Below, piece after piece: positions 9,948 to 22,172 of a stretch of DNA of 64,000 nt. The notes below the pieces were generated by a model, which did not search any database, was not told the origin of the DNA, and was given only the letters and a program-made list of their open reading frames with translations. The stretch lies in assembly GCA_029465975.1 (NCBI GenBank), contig CM055742.1:7748965-7812964 (forward strand), read 5' to 3'. Within the stretch, counting starts at the first letter, position 1, and every line of letters starts with the position of its first letter. The position numbers and the translations under genes were made by a program. The DNA comes from Dallia pectoralis (lineage: Eukaryota; Chordata; Actinopteri; Esociformes; Umbridae).

Positions 9948-12330
9948 GGATACGATTGAATGTAGGACAAAACGTAATATGGACCAGACTCAGCTGCACC
10001 CGTGATGTGTTCCATGTGTTGGACCAGCCAGATAGACGCATGGCAGCGAGGAGAACGTCGGTTCCTCAGGGTTCTGGTGGGGGGAAGAATATAAATGGAG
10101 CGCCGGCTGGGGAAGACAATGTTCATATAACTCACCCCAAGTCTGGGCTGGAAGCTATATTTACCTCTACGGAGAGTCATTCGGCCCATAACGTAGTTTA
10201 TGTACCATGCCACCGGCGCTCCTGGGCTCTTTGAAGCACACAATATATATCACAGTGACCGCTCCGGCAGACGGAGATAAAAGAAAAAAGGAACCTCCAA
10301 GCGGTTCCACAGACTTTTTTCCCAACATCGAGCCGCGGGTTTTTTTGTCGTTACTTATTTCACCCACAGTGCTAAATAGAAGAATTCCGATCAAGCCATT
10401 TTGGCTCATGTCCGTCCCCTCCGGTCGCATTGTCTGGTGGGAGCAGACAATAAGGCATGAGGAAACTGGTGATTTGATGCTCGGGGCAGGCTGGCTGGGC
10501 GTTAACGATGTCCCCACTGAGTGTGTGTTTGTCACCCCTCTAGGACATTAGCCACCCTCAGTAGCCGACCAGGGGTGTGAGCGCTATATCTTCCCCTAAC
10601 GAGCCCGTCCTCGCTCTCCCTGTCACATCGGACCAGCTGTTGGTTGAAAGTGTCATTGTGAGCAGAAAGAGGAAACAAGACGACGGAGGATCTCCGGTTA
10701 ACGTCTAACTCGCTCTGGTGGTGTCCCACGTGAACGTGTCCTCTCTGGGTCTGGGCCTGTCCGCGACCAACGCCACGTGAAAGTGCCCAGAGCTGAGCTC
10801 TGAGTCGATTCTTTATTACTACAACGCTGACTTCGGTCCGGGACGGTGTCGACAAGGAAGATAATAAAATTGTCACAGAGATGGTAATGTAAGACAACAG
10901 ACAAACGGCCGTTTGTGCCAAAAACGATGTCATCTTTCAATAGTAATGTCCCTTAAATACATTTCGGAGTACAGGAAGTCTATAAAAATCACACCTTGGG
11001 TAGATACTTTCGCTTGCTTTGGTTTGAGATCAGAGTGGCTCGTAGGCTTTAAGGCTAAATTAAAATTCCAAGCAAATCATATTCTGAATCCTAGTACTAT
11101 ACAAGCTGCTGCTGTGTGTGTGTGTGCACGTGTGTGTGTGTGTACATGTGGAAATGCTGCTGAGCTAATCTGCTTGGTGTTTGGTGTACACTGCATTGGG
11201 GGTCCGGTCTCTCCCTCAAACGTACTAATCAGAAGTGACGGTCTCCTCGTGTCCGACACCAGGAGACCCCCGTCGTTAGATCGCTCCAAGCACAAGCTCC
11301 TCCGCACGCTTTCACAAAACCGAGATGGCTAGAGTAAACCGAGGCGCTGAGAGACATCTTCACAAATGCCTCGGATTCCACTGAAAAGGCGCGATTAAGA
11401 AAATACCGTCCGCTTCACCGAGTGAATGCACGAAGACATGACCCCAGTCGAGCCCCTAGTCCCCTCTGACTTTCTTTTGTTTTCCCCTTCTGTCCCTGGA
11501 AGGTGTTTGTGTTTAACTAAGTCAAAGGTGAATCACAACCAGCTCCCAGACCAGAGCCCTCCAGGGGTTCCTGTCACTATGTATGTGTTTGTGTGTGTGT
11601 GTGTGTGTGTGGGTGTGTGTGTTCAGCTCAGATCCAGATGGACTCCACTCCAGAGTTTAATACTCGCTGAGCGAAGCGGAGCAGCTTGTCACAGTTGGAT
11701 ACACCCACCCCAACAGAACAAAAAATCATCTCTCTCTAATCTCTCTCTGTAGCATTACCCCCCCACACACACACACACCCCACCCCTCTCTCTGAGAGTA
11801 CCCAGATAACAAAGCCAAAGATCCCAGCTGAGTGCTAGAGTGCTGGTCACATGCGCACATTTCTACACGCTCAAGCGCGGACACGGACACTCTTGTAGGC
11901 GCACACGTCGAGATAAACGTGTCCAGCGTCGACCGGGTCTCGCCTCAGAACAACATTTGCTTGATCCCGGTGTCCGGAGAATCAAAAGGAACCGCTCGGT
12001 ATCCTCTGTATTCACTGGCGTCTTCAGCATGCCACCGCGAAATTATTGACCATGGAAACTATTGATTTGTTCCGAGTGAGACTTGATTTGTTCCTGCAGC
12101 CGTGTACAGAAGTTGGTTGAGACTTCCTGACTCTGACTTAACGAACGGTAATATGTCCCTGTAATAGGAGCCCATTAACTGTTATTTATTATAATAGCCA
12201 TCGGGCATACGTGGAAGATGACAACAACTCTCCTATATATACTTGACACTCATCTCAACCCTAAGCGCAATTTGGACGACGTCAGCAGCTGATTCGCCTA
12301 TAATAAATAGTTCATGTGTTCAACCAGAGA
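9948..12330. other. Intron 1, mostly unique sequence with small GT/CA runs
   Basis: GT runs at 11114-11143 and 11585-11620, CA run at 11765-11780. CpG is moderately raised at 10.6-11.0 and 11.85-12.0 kb. No exon or gene was recognised. Confidence 0.5.
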
Positions 12331-12560
12331 GGTGGAGTGGTTGAGAGGTGGAGAGGTGAAGAGGGAGGGAGAGGTAGAGAGGTGGGGAGGTGGAGAGGGA
12401 GGGAGAGGTAGAGAGGTGGGGAGGTGGTGAGGTAGAGAGGTGGAGAGGGAGGGAGAGGTAGAGAGGTGGAGAGGGAGGGAGAGGTAGAGAGGGAGAGAGA
12501 GGGAGGGAGAGGCAGAGAGGTTGATAGGGAGGGAGAGGTGGAGAGGGAGAACAGGTGTCC
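12331..12560. repeat. Polypurine GAGAGGTGGAGAGGGAGG minisatellite
   Basis: Almost pure G/A on the plus strand for about 230 bp, a candidate for triplex (H-DNA) structure. Confidence 0.9.
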
Positions 12561-13218
12561 GAGAGGAAGAAGCAGAAATACCAGTGTCTTTAGATGACAA
12601 TTGATAGCACAGCAGTCTATTGGTAGCTACTGACTAAACAGCTGTACGTGACATTGGTCAATGACACCTGTCAAGATGACTGTCCCAATCGGTCTCTAGT
12701 TCATAGGGGGTGGGGGGTTTCTGATCCAGGATCCGTATAGCCTTTTATGTAATAATAATAGGATTTTCTGGACAGGGGACAAGCAAATCAAGATCAGTAC
12801 TGCTACTCCAAGACATGTTGAAGGAGGACTCGTAAATCACACACACTCTGCCTTTCAAGCGTGTATTTCTTTTGTCGAGAACGGTCTTAAAAACAAGCTG
12901 TTATCTCAAGTGTAGGTTTCCCGTTCTGCGCCCAACAGCCTTTTATTTATGGTTCTGTCTGGCGATATGACTGGTTTCCTGCACTCTTTGGGGAGAGTTT
13001 TGTGTCACTCACAATCTGGTTAAAACGGATCAAATGGATCAGAAATCCAGTTCTTGCCGTGTGAATTTCTAATGTTTTATTGTCTTTTTAACTATTTCCC
13101 AACTTAACTTCTGTGAGCTAAATCCTCTACATAGTGAAACAACGCAACATTAAAAAGACATCGGGCTGAACCAATGTGGAGTGACGGTCCCGCTTTGAAA
13201 TGGTCTTGCATGTACAAT
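12561..13218. other. Intron 1, unique sequence
   Basis: Nothing recognisable on either strand. Confidence 0.5.
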
Positions 13219-13270
13219 GTGTTCAGTCAACGTGTTCAGTCAACGTGTTCAGTTAACGTGTTCAGTCAAA
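13219..13270. repeat. 13-bp repeat gtgttcagtcaac, four units
   Basis: Four near-identical units directly before the 76-bp array. Confidence 0.9.
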
Positions 13271-13275
13271 GGGTT

Positions 13276-13655
13276 CAACAGCCAATACTGAACTGTATCA
13301 GAACCCCCAGCACCGGACTGTTCTGAAGCTGCTAAATAGCTGAAACAGTATCAACAGCCAATACTGAACTGTATCAGAAACCCCAGCACCGGACTGTTCT
13401 GAAGCTGCTAAATAGCTGAAACAGTATCAACAGCCAATACTGAACTGTATCAGAACCCCAGCACCGGACTGTTCTGAAGCTGCTAAATAGCTGAAACAGT
13501 ATCAACAGCCAATACTGAACTGTATCAGAAACCCCAGCACCGGACTGTTCTGAAGCTGCTAAATAGCTGAAACAGTATCAACAGCCAATACTGAACTGTA
13601 TCAGAACCCCCAGCACCGAACTGTTCTGAAGCTGCTAAATAGCTTTTACAGTTGA
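13276..13655. repeat. 76-bp minisatellite, five units
   Basis: Units start caacagccaatactgaactg and end gctgctaaatagctgaaaca; starts at 13276, 13352, 13428, 13503 and 13579. Nearly identical, so recent. Confidence 0.95.
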
Positions 13656-13991
13656 GTGAAACCTTATCCTTGGCAACGGCACTGTAATAGGGTCAGGTGA
13701 CTGGCATGCTGCAGCGGTTTAAATCGCTGATCCCAGATCAACATAAATATAGAGCTGGAGGACGTGTTTGCACCAGGGCTTCTAGGACCAGCTTGGCCTC
13801 TTTTCCAGGATCACTTCTAGGATCAGTTTAACCAGTTTAGAGATCAGTTTGACCTTTTCTAGGATCAGCTTGACTAGTTCTAAATTCGTTCTAAAGTTTG
13901 ACTTGTTCTGGTATGCAGTTTTACCGGTTCCAGGATCAGTTTGACCAGGGTAGAATGTACTGTATTCTGTATATACACCACTAACATTTGT
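13656..13991. other. Intron 1 sequence before the hAT element
   Basis: Loose repetition of aggatcagtttgacc-like words at 13800-13950. Otherwise unique. Confidence 0.5.
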
Positions 13992-14484
13992 GATGTGTGC
14001 AGGGGCGGACTTACCCATTAGGCAAAGAAGGCAACCGCTTGGGGGCCCCCAGCTGCCAGGGGCCCCTTGAAAGACAACATAGAACATTTTACATGATTAA
14101 AAAAAATTATAATATTTAATACAAATGGATTATAAATCACAACCACCCTGAAAAGTATCATTAAAAATAATAATAGAGCATTTATTCTATTTGTGTAAAC
14201 GCAGGCTCCCCCTCCAACTCCTTGCTACTTTGGACTATTCCAATGCTGCAACTCCGCTGCGAGCAAAGAACGTCTATCAGTAGGTTAATGTGTTAGAGAA
14301 GTTAAGAGGGAATACGAAATAGTAATCATCAAAATGAAGCGAAATTATCTGAGCGGAGCACAAAAGAGGAAGAAAAAAGAAGAGTAAAAAAGTTTTTCCC
14401 ACACTAAAACTCCAGAAGGTAACGTCCTTTTTCTCTCAACCGGTAACATCAAGTGATGCGGCAGCTAGCACAAGTGCTGTCAGC

Positions 14485-15009
14485 ATGTGTGACACACCTG
14501 TAGCATCTCCCCACCCGGTCACATATGAACAACGTCAGGAAGATAGTAATGTTGAAACGGCACAACTCACTAATGAAAGTGATAGAGATATTGAAACTGT
14601 CTTTCTCCCACTGCCTGAAAATGACAATGCAAGTGATGATCTCTCCCGTCAACATGTCTTAATGACTACACTAGATGATGACCCAGCGCTCTGGCCAAAA
14701 CCTCTGTCAGATAGAGACCGCTGCTCACTAGTAAGGAAAGGGCCAATTCAAATTAAGGACAAAATCTTCCCAAAAAATAATGAAGGACGCAGATTTACAG
14801 TTAACAACTACTCAATTCACATGAAAAACGGAGACAAAATAATTAGAACATGGCTGGTGTATAGTAACAGTAAAGATTGTGTAGTGTGCTTTTGTTGCCG
14901 CCTTTTTGGAAACAGGAAAGATAAGCCGTTAAGTGGAGAAGGGTTTAATAACTGGAAAAATCTTTCATTCATGTTAAGCAACACGAAAGATCAAATGAAC
15001 ACACCGTAA
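14485..15009 (+). pseudogene. hAT transposase, N-terminal part with TTF-type zinc finger (frameshifted)
   Basis: Open frame of 174 codons. WPKPLSDRDRCSLVRKGP begins the conserved part; RTWLVYSNSKDCVVCFCCRL is the TTF-type finger that binds transposon ends in ZMYM1-like hAT proteins. The natural start is probably earlier: an ATG at 14334 (MKRNYLSGAQKRKKKEE) opens the typical basic N-terminus but runs into a stop at about 14385, and the sequence between is readable only in another frame. At the right end the frame is lost near 14968; the family-like continuation is in the frame of the next piece. So at least two frameshifts break this half. Confidence 0.85.
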
Positions 15010-15011
15010 AC

Positions 15012-15956
15012 ATGAGTAGTTGGCACAATTTATTGGAGCGGCTTAACACAAATACAACAATTGACAAAATCAACCAGGAGTCAATGTTTCTTGAAGTAAA
15101 CCATTGGAAGGAGGTTTTACGCAGATTAATTGCTATTGTCAGCCATTTGGCAGAACGGAACATAGCTTTCCGTGGTCATTCAGACAAATTGTTCGAACCA
15201 AGGAATGGAAATTTCCTTGGGCAAATTGAATTGATGGCTCAGTTTGACCCAGTTATGCAGGAACATCTGAGGAGAATTCAGGCAAAAGAATTGAGTGATA
15301 CCTACCTCAGCAAGCACATTCAAAATGAGCTTATAACACTTTTGGCCAAAAACACAATTGATGCCATCGTAGTGAGAGTAAAAAGCGCACAATATTACTC
15401 TGTTATCATGGACTGCACTCCAGATCTGAGTCACCAGGAGCAGCTGTCAGTGGTGCTAAGAGTTGTCAACGGTGAGAGCTCCAAAGGTGTGTCCATCTCA
15501 GAGCATTTTGTTGGTTTTCTTAATGTACTTGACACCACAGGAAAAGGCTTATGTGAGTCATTTTTAGGTCACCTAGAAACACTAGGCTTGGATATTGCCA
15601 ACTGCCGTGGCCAGTCGTACGATAATGGCAGTAATATGCAAGGCAAAAAACAGGGTGTGCAGACGAGAGTCCTGGACATGAACAACAAGGCCTTAAGTGT
15701 TCCTTGTGGCAGTCACACCCTTAATCTGGTTATTGCACTCAGACTCCTTCTAACCCTTCCTGTGACAGTGGCTTCAGGTGAAAGAAGCTTCTCATCTCTA
15801 AAGCTGATCAAGACCTACCTGAGAACAACAATGTCACAAGACAGACTGTCCTCCCTTGCTATTCTCTCCATTGAGCATAAAATGAGGAAGACAATAGACA
15901 CAGAGTCACTGATAGCAAGATTCGCTGAGGCCAAGGCTCGTAAGGTGAAGTTTTAA
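15012..15956 (+). pseudogene. hAT transposase, catalytic-core part fused to C-terminal dimerisation motif (internally deleted)
   Basis: 314 codons. SHLAERNIAFRGHSDKL and FDPVMQEHL are typical of the DUF4371 region. YSVIMDCTPDLSHQEQLSVV and GQSYDNGSNMQGK carry the first two acidic residues expected of the RNase H-like core. CGSHTLNLVI is conserved just before the insertion domain, but here it runs directly into ALRLLLTLPVTVASGERSFS and LKLIKTYLRTTMSQDRLSSL, the hAT dimerisation motif. The roughly 200-300 residues normally between them are missing, so an in-frame internal deletion occurred near 15740. The protein would be inactive. Together with the frameshift upstream this copy is non-autonomous. 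Confidence 0.88.
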
Positions 15957-16438
15957 TCAGAGAAAAGAGACAGCCACCAGCCTTCTACTAACCCAGTCAA
16001 TTCAAAAATGGAGAGCGAGAGAGAGAGTGAGAGAGAGATTATTGAATTGTGTTTGCATTGTTCATTTGTTAACCTTTTCTATTTTAGAATACAAGAGACA
16101 GTATAACCAAACCTTCATGTCTAGTCAACAGACCATGGAAGTTAAGGGTAAATGCTTGCATCCATTACAAAATCTCTACTATTTATTGTGTCTTTACAGT
16201 GATAGTGGTATGTTGTTTCTGTTAAAGAAGCACATGTTTATTTTCTTTCAGACGAATGACTCTCTGGACATCTTTACAGAAGTTCTGTGTGTCAGTGAAT
16301 GCCCGATGAGAAGACATCTAGCAAGTAGGTCTCGTTGTTCTGATTATAAGGATTTAAGGGGTGAGAATAGAGTTAAGGGGCCCCATATCTGTCTTCGCCT
16401 GGGGCCCCCAAATTACTAAATCCGCCCTTGGATGTGTG

Positions 16439-18299
16439 TCACATGCGCTCAGTCGGTCTACCATAATGCATTGTAATACTTCAGCAACTCAGATGGTCTT
16501 CTAAAGCCCCCCCCCCTCTTCCTCACGACATGTGACGCTGTCAACACAACTTTGGCTGGCTCTTCCAACAAAAGGCTCTGTGTCTACACCACTCTGCAGT
16601 GGGAGGCCGTTACTGTGATTTCTCCCCCTCCCCAAACCCAATACATTTGCCAGCTGCATGGAATTTTGGTTTCTCCCCCCCCAACTCCCGCAGTTAATCG
16701 CAGGGGAAAAAGGTAAAGCAGCGTTTGGACTGGCGTCTGGGTGGACAGAACACTACTCCAGCAAAACTCCATCATCTTTTATGATCTATATTACATTACA
16801 GCTTGGTGTAAGACATCAGAATTCTTCAGAGGTAAGCTTTTTACTGTCAAAGCAAATAGCATGAACAATGTCTAATCAGATAAAAGCAGACAGTTTTCCT
16901 GGGTTAGTTGAAAAACAACCATGCATTGCTTAGAGCCGTGTGATGTAGCACTCCACAAGCACAAGCCCTGCACTCAGGAAATGTTGCCTTCCGAACTGTA
17001 CAACAAGAAGTAAAACTCACCGAATTGAACGAGACACATCTTGGCCGTACTCAGGCTAACAATCTGTCGCCTGACAACACGTCCTGACTAAAACGCGACT
17101 GTGCAATTGCTGCATCTTCTAGTCCAAAACTAGCATATTAGAAACCGCCTATGACGACCACAAAGCGGTGTGGGAATATCTCCGATATATACGCAGCATA
17201 AAGGGAGCATTCTTAAGTCGCCTCACGAAAGAACACCCCTTCATCAAAATGAACAAATTTTTATTTACCACTTTAATGATTTAAATTGACACTTTTTCTC
17301 TGAGGACTGAGTCGTCAGCTAGCTTAACTTTCCCATGACCACAGCGGCCATTGACCTAATGTTGACCCGAGTAATTAACTTTTGTCTCTCGTCTCTCTCG
17401 CTGCTTCACCTTTCAGATTTGGCTGAGGGAACATCTGCATGACAATAGACGGGAACAGGGAAAGTTCCTCACCGGGACCAATTAGTATTTGTCTGAAATC
17501 ACTATACAGACCAAGCAGGAGAGGTTTATAACGAGCCTCCGTCAAAAAAGGCACGACAATGCTTTTAAATGATAGCGTATCAAATATTTGCAACTGACAT
17601 ACAGGCAAATTAAAGGAAAAACCAACGCGAAGTGTCTCCGTAAGACGTTGATCCGATTCAACTAGGTCTGCGGAGAATTTGTTTTCAAGCCGTGAAGCAC
17701 GGTAGGACGTTATTCGCCTAATTGTAACATGCAGCACACCTGTACATGGAAACAGATGCATTCATTCTGTTACTTTAGTCATATGTTCAGGGTTTTCCTC
17801 TATTCTGTCATCTTTGTTGCAACAAGTCAGCGGTTAACACTGTTGAAAATGAGTCATCAAGTTGGCAGGAGGAGGTAAGAGGTTTTCATTCATTTTTTTT
17901 ACACATTCTGTACTAGATGACTGCTAGAAGACTGGTAGAGGCGTAGCAAATATAAAGCATGTGTCTTCCTCAGACTGGACCTTTCCCCTAAATAGATTAT
18001 ACCCAGATACAAACGTCCCGAAGATGTAACAAGCTACAGATAATTGTCAGATCCAAAGGCCGTCTTTTCACGACGATATGGATATCGTTTACTTTTTCTA
18101 AATTCAGGAAAATCTTAAGTTGTGTTTTTGTTTGATAGCTTTCCCGAATGCTTGGTGAATCATTCTTATTTTGACATTCTCTTCTACGACCTTGCACTCT
18201 CCTGAAATATACAAAGTAGTCCAGAATTTAAACATTTTCGCTCAGGCTTAGGCATGTACTGAGGTGAGATGCTTGTCTTGGACCAGGAATGTACAGTGA
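16439..18299. other. Intron 1, unique sequence
   Basis: No gene recognised. A 128-codon minus frame at 17375-17761 has no known motif and no flanking exon signals that I trust. Confidence 0.5.
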
Positions 18300-18455
18300 A
18301 TAAAATGTATTTGTGCCCTTGTTTTACCAGGTACGTAGTCTGTACCACAAACTGGGACGTTAGGACAAATAATTAACCTCGCAGGCTCAAGGTGTTAACG
18401 TAGAAACCTCTAGCTTAACGGTCTGACGCTCTAAGCGCTAGGCTGCCTTGTGCAT
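18300..18455 (-). mobile_element. Degraded tRNA-derived SINE
   Basis: Minus strand: head aaggcagcctagcgcttaga gcgtcagaccg (A-box-like), an intermediate cctgcgaggtt, and a tail in which plus-strand ttgttttaccaggtac matches the common fish SINE tail. Poorly preserved. Confidence 0.5.
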
Positions 18456-19897
18456 CGAAAAAACATAATAATGACAATCGTGAAAAACTCCTGTCGACAA
18501 CCCTCCTTCTACAATCCCGAGCAATGTGCGAAAATATCTACAGTGCAGTCACCGGACGGCCTAGAACCGAAACAGCCGGAGTCTCCGTCCGTATGCCTAC
18601 ACCCCGACATAGTATGATGTAGTTGCGTGTATGATATTAGCCCTCGCTCTCCAGCTCTCCTGCGGGTGTCTCTGGTACGATTTAGGCTACTGTAGATGTT
18701 CTAGTCGACAACAGGGCTGCTTCTTGTTGGTGCCTGCAGTACAGGCCTAGTCACCACATTGTGACATCATATAGTTGGTCACGTGTTAACCCTGGAGCCC
18801 TGAACCCGTTTACACCCGCCCACCCTCCCTCCCTCCCTCTCTCTCTCCCTCGCGTGCTCTCTCTTTTCCTCTTTCTTTTGTCACTCCGTGATCAGTGCAT
18901 GACTGTTAACGCAAATTGGACAGTCTATTCGGGGGGTGATTTAAAAAATTAGAACACTACGCAAAAGGATATGAGTCTTGTTAAAAACCTCAAGACATTT
19001 TAGCAGTCTGTTATACGTAACTTTCCAGGCACCAGCGCGAGAGCTACTCACTGGTAGCCGACTTCTAAAGGCAGCTAGTTTGTTTTTGCCGTCCGTGAAT
19101 TAACTGCTGTCCTCTAATCCTCCGTACACATAATGCCATTGCTCAACGCTTTTTGATCCACTTCGTTTTGCGTCTACGTTATAGATTGCCTTGAACCCGC
19201 GCCAGGGGGAACATCATCGGCTCCGCTTCGTGACTTCACCCCAGGAGAGACCCTCAATTCCCCCCCCGCCATACGAGCGACCCCGCCCGGTCCTCCTGAG
19301 TGGACGTGGGTTTTTTTTACGACTAATGAAAGACAGATGTGGCCCTTTCATTTCTCTGTGGCACAGGTTTTGAAGTGCAGACTTTGTGATCATCTGTGCA
19401 GTGGAGTTTTCCGAACCTCTCTCCATTGCCTCATCTCGCCTACCGCCACACCACTCCCGTTGCGTCCACATGACTGAGATCGGTTAAAAAAGAAGTGGAT
19501 CGGCACCGCTAAGAAATCAATTTTGTCCCAAGTGAATTAATAGCAATTGTCTGGCTTTAGCAACATGGGCGACACAATAAAAGACTTAGTTGGTCGTCAC
19601 TTCGCTTTATCCAAGGATCAAGTAAGACTTGGTAAGTCTGACTTACTAGATCCTGGTAGTAGGTGCAAGAGCTGTGTGAATTCGGAGTGAAAGAAGCCCC
19701 CCCGGTGACTCAGTGACCAGTGGGAAGTTGATTCAGTTTCTTTCCCCTCAGGTGTCTGGTTACACAGACATAGATTTCACTGTTAACCTGTCTGACTGGC
19801 TCTTTGTTGTGGCCTCCGATCCTCCTCGACCGTCCTCCGCTCTGGAGCTACACAACTGGTTCAGCGAGAATCCTGACTGGGCCGTTTGTTTAGCGCG

Positions 19898-19928
<31 letters not shown>

Positions 19929-21392
19929 AACTGCCAGTCTCTGGTCCGCCTACAACAACCGTGAGATAAGCGTGGGGCTTTTGCAGTCATGTGGTATCTG
20001 CTCGGCTCGCAATAGCCCTGTGCGTCCTGTAGCAAGACACCGTCCGAACATTAACACGGCGGTACTGTGTTTTTGTCTTCACTGAGAGCGTTTCATTGAG
20101 TGGCCGGACTACTGATGCTGGGGGTTTTGATGCTAACGACCATCAACAAAACCCGAGCCTTAGATACGATGAACACAGTTAGCATTTAGCATTTCTGTCT
20201 TCAGACTTAAACCAATGAACCAATTCCAGTCCCTGTTCTCAGATATCCAGGACTAAAGCGCGTGCGGGGGAGGTCAATGGGCAGCCGTCACCCCGGGGTT
20301 AACCCTTCTGAACCAGCTGACCCCTGGCTCAGAGAGGACCGACAGACAGGCTTGTGTCAGGCCGACAGCGTACCGAGAGCGTGTGCACGTCCAGGCGACG
20401 TGACACAGACGGTGTAATTAAAATGCGCACGAGGCGAAGTGCACAGCGACTACGCAGGCCAGCTACCGGGCTTCACAAGCCGCCCAACCCCCGCTAGCTC
20501 CCCCCTCCTTATCCCGCCCGCCTCCCCCTCTGCACCGGGCTATCCGTCGTCCTCTTTGTCCCTGTGCCACGGTACAATATATATATGGCTAAACTTCGAT
20601 GGACTGCGCTGCGGCGCAAAGTAAATTTCTTTCAAAGTGCACGGTAGCCATGGCGACCACCTTATTAGTGCGCCAAAGCCATCTGCTCTGAACATTAGCC
20701 GGTGTGCGCGCGGCTGAGTGGGAAAGCCTGCCCTGGCACAGGAAGCTGCACATGTGCTGTACACATTGATTCTGCTGAGAGCAGATCAATACAGAGACCC
20801 ACATTCAGAACGCTAGCTAGCTGCATTTGTTGTTGTTGCTGCCGCCGCCGCCGTTACTCTTCGGCCATTTTAATTTTCTTTTTGCTCAAAACCAGACGTA
20901 CAACATTCCATTCGCTTATTTTCAGGAGCTTGAGAATTCACAAAAACTGTTTCTGCGCGTGTAGTTCGTCTTATATCAAAAATGTCGAGCCGTTGTAAGA
21001 CCAGAAATACTACATTGTGTTTGCAGTTTTTTTCTACTAGTGCTTCAGTCGAATTCCATTTTTGGAATGCGGTTTAGAGTTACCTTGTTGACTGCCGTCT
21101 GCTTTGCACTGTAGAAGTTGACATTAGCTTTTCTGCTTCGGCTTCAGAGCAAAAACTCTGCTAATGATATCAAAAAAATGGCATGGACAGCTTTTGGCCT
21201 TTCGATTTATACGGGCATGCGTTTATCCGCTTGACCTCTGTGGCCTGTCATTGTTTATTTTCTTTTAAAAAATTGAATTATATTGTCAATAAGCAGACAA
21301 ACAGTTATTGGGGGTCCAGACCAGCACTTATATTTTGAGCGATGGGTAACATACCATGTGTTAACAATCCTCTGAGAAAACCTGTGGTCTTG
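18456..21392. other. Intron 1, moderately CpG-rich sequence with two possible regulatory patches
   Basis: A pyrimidine tract (18815-18880), a CA run (19897-19924), and CpG-raised stretches at 19.15-19.45 and 20.35-20.75 kb, the latter with an RFX-like site. No coding exon could be supported. Confidence 0.5.
20644..20657. promoter_or_regulatory. RFX X-box-like site GTAGCCATGGCGAC
   Basis: Matches GTNRCC-N2-RGYAAC with one mismatch, inside a CpG-raised patch of intron 1. Candidate only. Confidence 0.3.
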
Positions 21393-21560
21393 GCGTTGGG
21401 CGGTCCAGTGGTCTAACCACGGACTTCAATGCAAACTCGCTGCTGCAGCATGGATTTGAGCCTGGCAGGAGGGGCAGGAACAGTGGTTCTCAGTGGTTCA
21501 CGGTGGACAGACACCCGTTGTCACACACTGGCACGGGTCCGTTGGGCTTCTGAATGATTA
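21393..21560 (+). mobile_element. tRNA-derived SINE-like fragment
   Basis: ggcggtccagtggtctaac resembles a tRNA A box and catggatttgagcctgg a B box at normal spacing, followed by about 90 bp of unrelated tail. No clear target duplication. Confidence 0.4.
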
Positions 21561-22072
21561 AAAACATGCCCTAATAGTTCTGGATGAGATGGATGCATCG
21601 TCAGCCAACTCGTGCACTTCTGGCAGTTTTCATTTCCCGCACTTTCAGAGATTTAGCGGGCGAGTTCATGCACGAACACACAGGATGTTGGTGAGAGGAC
21701 ATTAGACTCAAAGTGACCGGAATAGGGCATGGGATTTTAGAAATATTGCCAGATGGAGATATCATCATCCTGAATAATGAATTGGCACGATAACTGAAAT
21801 AGGAATATGATAATTATGAACGTTCCAGTGATTTTACTGCCATAATAAATTTTACTCGGTTAAGATCGTCTACAGATAATCGTCTTTGCACACAACCCAT
21901 CTAAAGCTGGTGCTTAGTGTTTCAATTTTGCCTCTAAATAAGGGTAGACAAATAAACCCTCTTGTTTGTTGACTTCTACCATTGTGGCAGTCACCAGGCA
22001 GTTTTGACAGTGACACATCTCACCCATGCACGTTCTCACTGACAAGTCATCACCTGAACAACAGCACTTTTA
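21561..22072. other. Intron 1 sequence before the Helitron-like array
   Basis: Unique AT-rich sequence with no recognisable content. Confidence 0.5.
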
Positions 22073-22074
22073 TT

Positions 22075-22172
22075 ATGTGTGCTTGACTATGGTCAAGGAC
22101 ACATATTGTAATCTCACATATATATTATTATGTGTGCTTGACTATGGTCAAGGACACATATTGTAATCTCAC
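22075..22172 (+). repeat. Two copies of the 5' hairpin unit in array unit 1
   Basis: ATGTGTGCTTGAC..GGTCAAGGACACAT, an imperfect palindrome, occurs twice, each followed by attgtaatctcacatatata and TTA repeats. Confidence 0.9.

Larger units (their letters stand above)
14000..16430 (+). mobile_element. hAT-superfamily DNA transposon, 2431 bp, with perfect 8-bp target duplication
   Basis: Left end CAGGGGCGGACTTACC, right end (reversed) CAAGGGCGGATTTAG. Both ends carry a subterminal GGGGGCCCC block. The element is flanked by identical gatgtgtg at 13992-13999 and 16431-16438. 8-bp duplications, CAG-type termini and a transposase with TTF-type finger, RNase H-like core and C-terminal dimerisation motif are hAT traits (ZMYM1-like group). 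It lies in tet2 intron 1, opposite to tet2. The intact duplication means the insertion has not been disturbed, but the transposase is broken, so the copy needs help to move. Confidence 0.93.

Noticed and set aside
8693..10234. 513-codon open frame of GQYILGWGT repeats
   Set aside because: It lies on a 51-bp tandem repeat, whose period is a multiple of 3. A second frame is open for 416 codons as well, and the tail after the repeat has no recognisable sequence.
17375..17761. 128-codon minus-strand frame
   Set aside because: No motif, no convincing splice signals, no neighbour support.
19565..19621. Possible first coding exon MGDTIKDLVGRHFALSKDQ followed by GTAAGA
   Set aside because: ATG and donor look good, but the peptide is not recognised and no second exon was found; 19 codons can arise by chance.
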